NCBI GenBank assembly: GCA_049287505.1
Contig: JBAQFY010000131.1
Span: 1 to 24,189 of the forward strand
DNA: 24,189 bases
Origin: NIOZ-UU13 sp049287505
GTDB lineage: Bacteria > Planctomycetota > Phycisphaerae > Sedimentisphaerales > Anaerobacaceae
Direction of reading: 5' to 3'
Shown here piece by piece: positions 21,201 to 24,189 of this stretch. The position numbers and the translations under genes were made by a program. Position 1 is the first letter of the stretch, and every line of letters starts with the position of its first letter. The notes under the pieces were generated by a model. The model had not been told where the DNA came from and did not search any database. It saw nothing but the letters and a program-made list of their open reading frames with translations.

Positions 21201-22772
21201 TTAATGTTTTTGGGTCGTTAAGTTAATAAGATAAGTGGTAAGTAACCGCACGCCAAATCCGGTTGAGCCTTCCGCTGAAAATTCGGTGGGCTTGCTGAAT
21301 ATATCCATGCCGGCAATATCCAGATGCGCCCATTTTGCATCACCGACAAATTGCCTCAAAAAGGCTGCTGCGGTGCAGGCTCCGCCCCATTTACTGCCGA
21401 TGTTCTTCAGGTCGGCTATCTTGCTCTTCATCTCTTTTGCGTACTCATCGCTGCTCGGCATCGGCCAGACCTTTTCACCGCTGTCCTCTGAGGCCCTCTG
21501 CAACTGCTTTATCAGTTTCTCGTCGTTGCCCATCAGGCCGGCCATATATTTGCCGAGAGCGACCATACAGGCACCCGTCAATGTCGCTATGTCAATGATA
21601 ATGTCGCATTTTTCTTTGACGGCATAGCTAAGACCATCGCACAGTATCATCCTGCCTTCGGCGTCGGTATTTTGCACCTCAACGGTTTTGCCGCTGAAGG
21701 TTGTAATAATGTCACCGGGTCGATAGCTCGTTCCGCTCGGTAAGTTTTCCGCCGACGGAATTATCCCATAGACATTGAGCGGCAGTTCCATTTCCGCTAC
21801 AGCCTTCATCGTTGCCAGTACTGCAATGCCGCCGCTTTTGTCTAACTTCATCTGGTCCATATTGGCGGCCGGCTTAATGCTTATTCCGCCGGAGTCGAAA
21901 GTTATCGCTTTGCCCACCAGAGCGACCGTCGGCTGACCCCCGCTGCTTCGTTTGCGAAGCAAAACGGCGGGGGTGGTTTTGCCGGTGGGTTTATATTTCA
22001 AAATTATAAATCTCGGTTTGTTTTGTGAACCTGAGCCGACTGCGAGCACCCCGCCCATACCCTTTGCAGCCAACTGCTTTTCGTCAAAAACTGTACAGCT
22101 TAAATTTTTTGAACCACGAGCCATTTCTTTTGCGGCGGCCGCCAGCGTAGCTGGATTGATTACATTGGCCGGCCGATTTGATAATGTCCGGGCATAGCTT
22201 TGTGCTTTGCCGATAGCAATCCCGCTCAAAAGACCTTTGTTTAATTTTTTCATTTTCGCCGAGTCTGAATCGATCAGCTCAACTTTAAGCGAATCCGCCC
22301 GTCCGTTTTCGCTTTCAGTAACGAACTCATCATAGCAATAGCTTCCGAAATATGCCCCTTCCGCTACGGCCCTGCCCATTGCGGACAAATCGAATCGTCC
22401 GCCAAATGCTTTGTGCAGCGCCAGGCTGATAGTTTCTATGTTCATTTCCACCGATTTTTTTGCCGCGTTGGATGCCGCTTTGCGAACGGTATCCAGCGTT
22501 GCTTTTTTCTTTTCACCTAAGCCGACCAGCAAAACTCTTTGGGCTCCAATGCTCTCGTTGCCATAAACGATTGCGCTGGTTCCCTCTTTTGCCTTGAAAT
22601 CGCCTGATTTAATCAGCCGCTCGATTGCACCATCGAGCTTATCGTTGAGCTGTGCATTTAATTTATCCAGCCCTTTAGCATCTGAAAACAGCCCCACTGC
22701 AAGCAAATCAGTCCGGCATTTTGCCGGATCCACCGTCCGCGTTTTTAGTTCGACATCAATAATCTCTTTCAT
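21201..22772 (-). CDS. pepA: Leucyl aminopeptidase (M17 family)
   Basis: A 523-residue cytosolic metallo-aminopeptidase that removes N-terminal residues from peptides. The residues expected to bind the two metals are present: Lys288 and Asp293 (VGKAITFDSGG), Asp311 (MKLDKSGG), and Asp370 and Glu372 (NTDAEGR). The catalytic Lys300 and Arg374 are present too. The N-terminal macro-like domain covers about 1-170. AAGG lies about 9 nt before the ATG, and the gene starts 24 bp after prfB. Residues 267-279 (TPAVLLRKRSSGG) are exactly the 39 bp of a palindromic element. The linker between the KYK strand and VALVGK is about 12 residues longer than in E. coli PepA, so the element looks like an in-frame insertion next to the active-site strand. 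Activity is probably kept because all key residues are intact. Confidence 0.96.
   Translation of the reverse strand: MKEIIDVELKTRTVDPAKCRTDLLAVGLFSDAKGLDKLNAQLNDKLDGAIERLIKSGDFKAKEGTSAIVYGNESIGAQRVLLVGLGEKKKATLDTVRKAASNAAKKSVEMNIETISLALHKAFGGRFDLSAMGRAVAEGAYFGSYCYDEFVTESENGRADSLKVELIDSDSAKMKKLNKGLLSGIAIGKAQSYARTLSNRPANVINPATLAAAAKEMARGSKNLSCTVFDEKQLAAKGMGGVLAVGSGSQNKPRFIILKYKPTGKTTPAVLLRKRSSGGQPTVALVGKAITFDSGGISIKPAANMDQMKLDKSGGIAVLATMKAVAEMELPLNVYGIIPSAENLPSGTSYRPGDIITTFSGKTVEVQNTDAEGRMILCDGLSYAVKEKCDIIIDIATLTGACMVALGKYMAGLMGNDEKLIKQLQRASEDSGEKVWPMPSSDEYAKEMKSKIADLKNIGSKWGGACTAAAFLRQFVGDAKWAHLDIAGMDIFSKPTEFSAEGSTGFGVRLLTTYLINLTTQKH
21936..21974. repeat. 39-bp palindromic element embedded in pepA
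   Basis: The outer arms ACCCCCGC (21936-21943) and GCGGGGGT (21967-21974) and the inner arms TGCTTCG (21944-21950) and CGAAGCA (21955-21961) pair perfectly, with a TTTG loop and a 5-nt bulge. Its length is exactly 13 codons. Confidence 0.9.
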
Positions 22773-22796
22773 CTTGTCTGACCTTCATTTTCCTTT

Positions 22797-23910
22797 TTAC
22801 TTTAGCTTGTTTTTGGCCCGATGGCGCAGATAGTTTTCGACAAATCCGTCGAGCTCTCCATCTAACACCGCATCCACGTTACCGGTCTGGAAGCTGGTTC
22901 GATGGTCCTTGACCATTTGATAAGGCTGCAGAACGTAGCTTCGTATCTGATTGCCCCAGGCGATTTCGCCTTTGTCGCTGTAGAGTTTTGCAAGCTCGGC
23001 ATCGCGTTTTTGCCGCTCGAGCATATACAATTTAGCCTTGAGCACTTTCATCGCCTGTGCCCTGTTCTTATGCTGGCTTCTTTCGTTCTGGCACTGCACT
23101 ACGACACCGGTCGGCTCGTGTGTAATCCGTACGGCTGAGCTGGTCTTATTCACATGCTGCCCCCCGGCCCCGCTGGCCCGATAAAAATCAATCCGCAGGT
23201 CATCCTCATTTATTTCAACATCGATATCATCTTCAAACTCCGGGATGCAATCTACAGCCGCAAAGCTCGTGTGCCGCCGTTTGTTTGCGTCAAATGGGCT
23301 GATTCTAACGAGCCGATGCACGCCGGTCTCGCAAGAGAGCTTGCCGAACGCAAAGGGCCCGCTGACCCGCAGCGTTATCGACCGAATTCCCGCCTCTTCT
23401 CCCGGAGTGATATCAAGCTCCTGGAATTTATATTTGTTTGCATCAAAGTACCGCGTGTACATCCTCAGCAGCATATTCGCCCAATCGCAGCTCTCTGTTC
23501 CTCCTGCGCCGGCGTGAATACTAAAGAAGCAGCTCTTCATATCCTCTGGTCTGGATAACAGCCCGGCTAATTCAATCTGTTCGCACCTTTTGACAAGTGA
23601 ACCCACGTCATCGGCCAACTGTGCCAGCTCGTCCTGGTCCGATTCAGCCGTTGCTAATTCAAACAGCTCTTTAAGGTCTTTAACCTCGCGCTGGATTTCT
23701 TCAACCGGCTCAATGACGGATTTAAGAGCGCTCAATTGAGATACTACAGACTGGGCTGAATCAGGATTGTCCCAGAATCCCTCTTTGGACATCCGGTCTT
23801 CCAGCTTTTGCAGTTGAGCTTTCTTGTTGGACAAGTCAAAGCCAGTCCCGGATTTTCTCAACCCGGGCCGTTAGCTCTGATATCGCTGATTTTAATTCTG
23901 TTGCTTCCAT
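22797..23910 (-). CDS. prfB: Peptide chain release factor 2 with programmed +1 frameshift
   Basis: RF2 ends translation at UGA and UAA codons. The main open frame (22797-23861) lacks a proper N-terminus. A second frame starts at ATG 23910 and reads 24 codons (MEATELKSAISELTARVEKI and on) to CTT TGA C; skipping one base there joins it to the main frame, giving 370 residues, the usual RF2 length. SPF (204-206), the stop-codon recognition tripeptide specific to RF2, lies in VHRLVRISPFDANKR. GGQ (249-251), the peptidyl-tRNA hydrolysis motif, lies in SGAGGQHVNKT. The frameshift gives autoregulation: low RF2 favours shifting. It heads the operon with pepA and folE. Confidence 0.96.
23835..23841 (-). 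promoter_or_regulatory. RF2 programmed frameshift site CTTTGAC
   Basis: On the minus strand CTT (codon 24 of the upstream frame) is followed by TGA C, the canonical RF2 +1 shift site. A GGGAC stretch lies a few bases upstream where E. coli has its internal Shine-Dalgarno sequence, but the match is weak. Confidence 0.93.
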
Positions 23911-23966
23911 ATAACTGACTAATAACCTCTGACTAACTATTGCCTGCTAACTGCTTACAGCTTGTT

Positions 23967-23995
23967 TTTATACCATATCGAAATGAGTTATGCAA
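23967..23995 (-). promoter_or_regulatory. Candidate promoter for the prfB operon
   Basis: An extended -10 (TGG-TATAAA, 23967-23975) stands 17 bp from TTGCAT (23990-23995) on the minus strand, about 60 bp upstream of the prfB start. The -35 match is only 3/6. The leader between it and prfB contains short AGTTAG/AGTCAG repeats and no other gene. Confidence 0.45.
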
Positions 23996-24050
23996 CACCC
24001 TCTATAACAATTACGAAGGGGCGAAGGGGCAAGAGCGTGTGAAATAAGAT

Positions 24051-24080
24051 TTGACAAGCGATAAAGGCACGTGTTATGTT
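24051..24080 (+). promoter_or_regulatory. Candidate rightward promoter, divergent from prfB
   Basis: A consensus TTGACA (24051-24056) is followed after 18 bp by TGT-TATGTT (the -10 at 24075-24080, an extended TGn type). It would drive transcription rightward, out of the window. No coding start is visible downstream within the window. Confidence 0.4.
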
Positions 24081-24094
24081 ACAGAACAATAAAG

Positions 24095-24130
24095 AGGTGC
24101 TTTGTTGCTCTGTGAGGCAGCAAAGCCCCT
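24095..24130. repeat. Long imperfect hairpin in the rightward leader
   Basis: GCTTTGTTGC (24099-24108) pairs with GCAGCAAAGC (24117-24126), and the stem continues through AGG/CCT after one mismatch. It lies just after the putative rightward promoter. It might be a leader structure or a terminator for a leftward gene beyond the window. Confidence 0.5.
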
Positions 24131-24177
24131 AATGAGTTCAAAACTGCTATTATAAAGTTTTTAGACAATCGTTTCCC

Positions 24178-24189
24178 TGTCATTCCCGC
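24178..24189. repeat. TGTCATTC-type element, cut by the window edge
   Basis: TGTCATTCCCGC at the last 12 bases matches the outer arm of the elements at 1785, 3162 and 6002. The other arm would lie outside the window. Confidence 0.5.

Noticed and set aside
23911..24189. tRNA gene near the right edge
   Set aside because: A GTTCAAA-like stretch is present, but no cloverleaf or acceptor stem could be built around it.

Overview
The window is a chromosomal segment of a bacterium that I place, by inference, in the Planctomycetota, probably a Phycisphaerae-type lineage. The reasons are the tandem-domain pyruvoyl-tetrahydropterin synthase, the secreted beta-helix and DUF4091 proteins beside sugar genes, and the many small palindromes and short tandem arrays. 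No rRNA or marker gene fixes the taxonomy. All convincing genes lie on the minus strand, so transcription runs from right to left. No tRNA, rRNA, CRISPR array, transposase or integrase was seen.

Right part (about 19650-23910): a compact housekeeping operon, prfB - pepA - folE - PTPS. prfB (release factor 2) keeps the classic programmed +1 frameshift (CTT TGA C), so its true start is at 23910, outside the main open frame. FolE and a two-domain PTPS could make a tetrahydropterin; the PTPS has the Cys-x5-His-Gly-His spacing of biopterin-type enzymes rather than the queuosine type. A membrane glycosyltransferase-like protein (17989-19578) follows.

Middle (17255-17988): a gene-free 'repeat island' of about 730 bp. 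It holds two opposed octamer arrays around a hairpin, several GC-rich palindromes, a 19-unit perfect-period octamer array (GGTTATCR) and a heptamer array that runs into the stop codon of the membrane glycosyltransferase.

Left part (1-17254): an exopolysaccharide / O-antigen-like locus. In order of transcription: an NDP-sugar epimerase/decarboxylase-type SDR, gmd and fcl (GDP-L-fucose synthesis), a secreted beta-helix protein, a secreted discoidin-DUF4091 (GH123-like) protein, a SAM methyltransferase, a Wzx-type flippase, a polysaccharide pyruvyl transferase, an O-antigen polymerase/ligase, three GT4 glycosyltransferases and the N-terminal part of a formyltransferase cut by the window edge. 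Together they would make nucleotide sugars, assemble and decorate a lipid-linked repeat (methyl, pyruvyl, formyl), flip and polymerise it, and possibly trim it outside the cytoplasmic membrane.

The most striking signal is a set of short GC-rich palindromes inserted in frame within, or forming the ends of, conserved proteins: pepA, PTPS twice, the membrane glycosyltransferase, fcl and the polymerase. Related palindromes lie between genes. This resembles the Rickettsia palindromic elements in principle, but the sequences are different.
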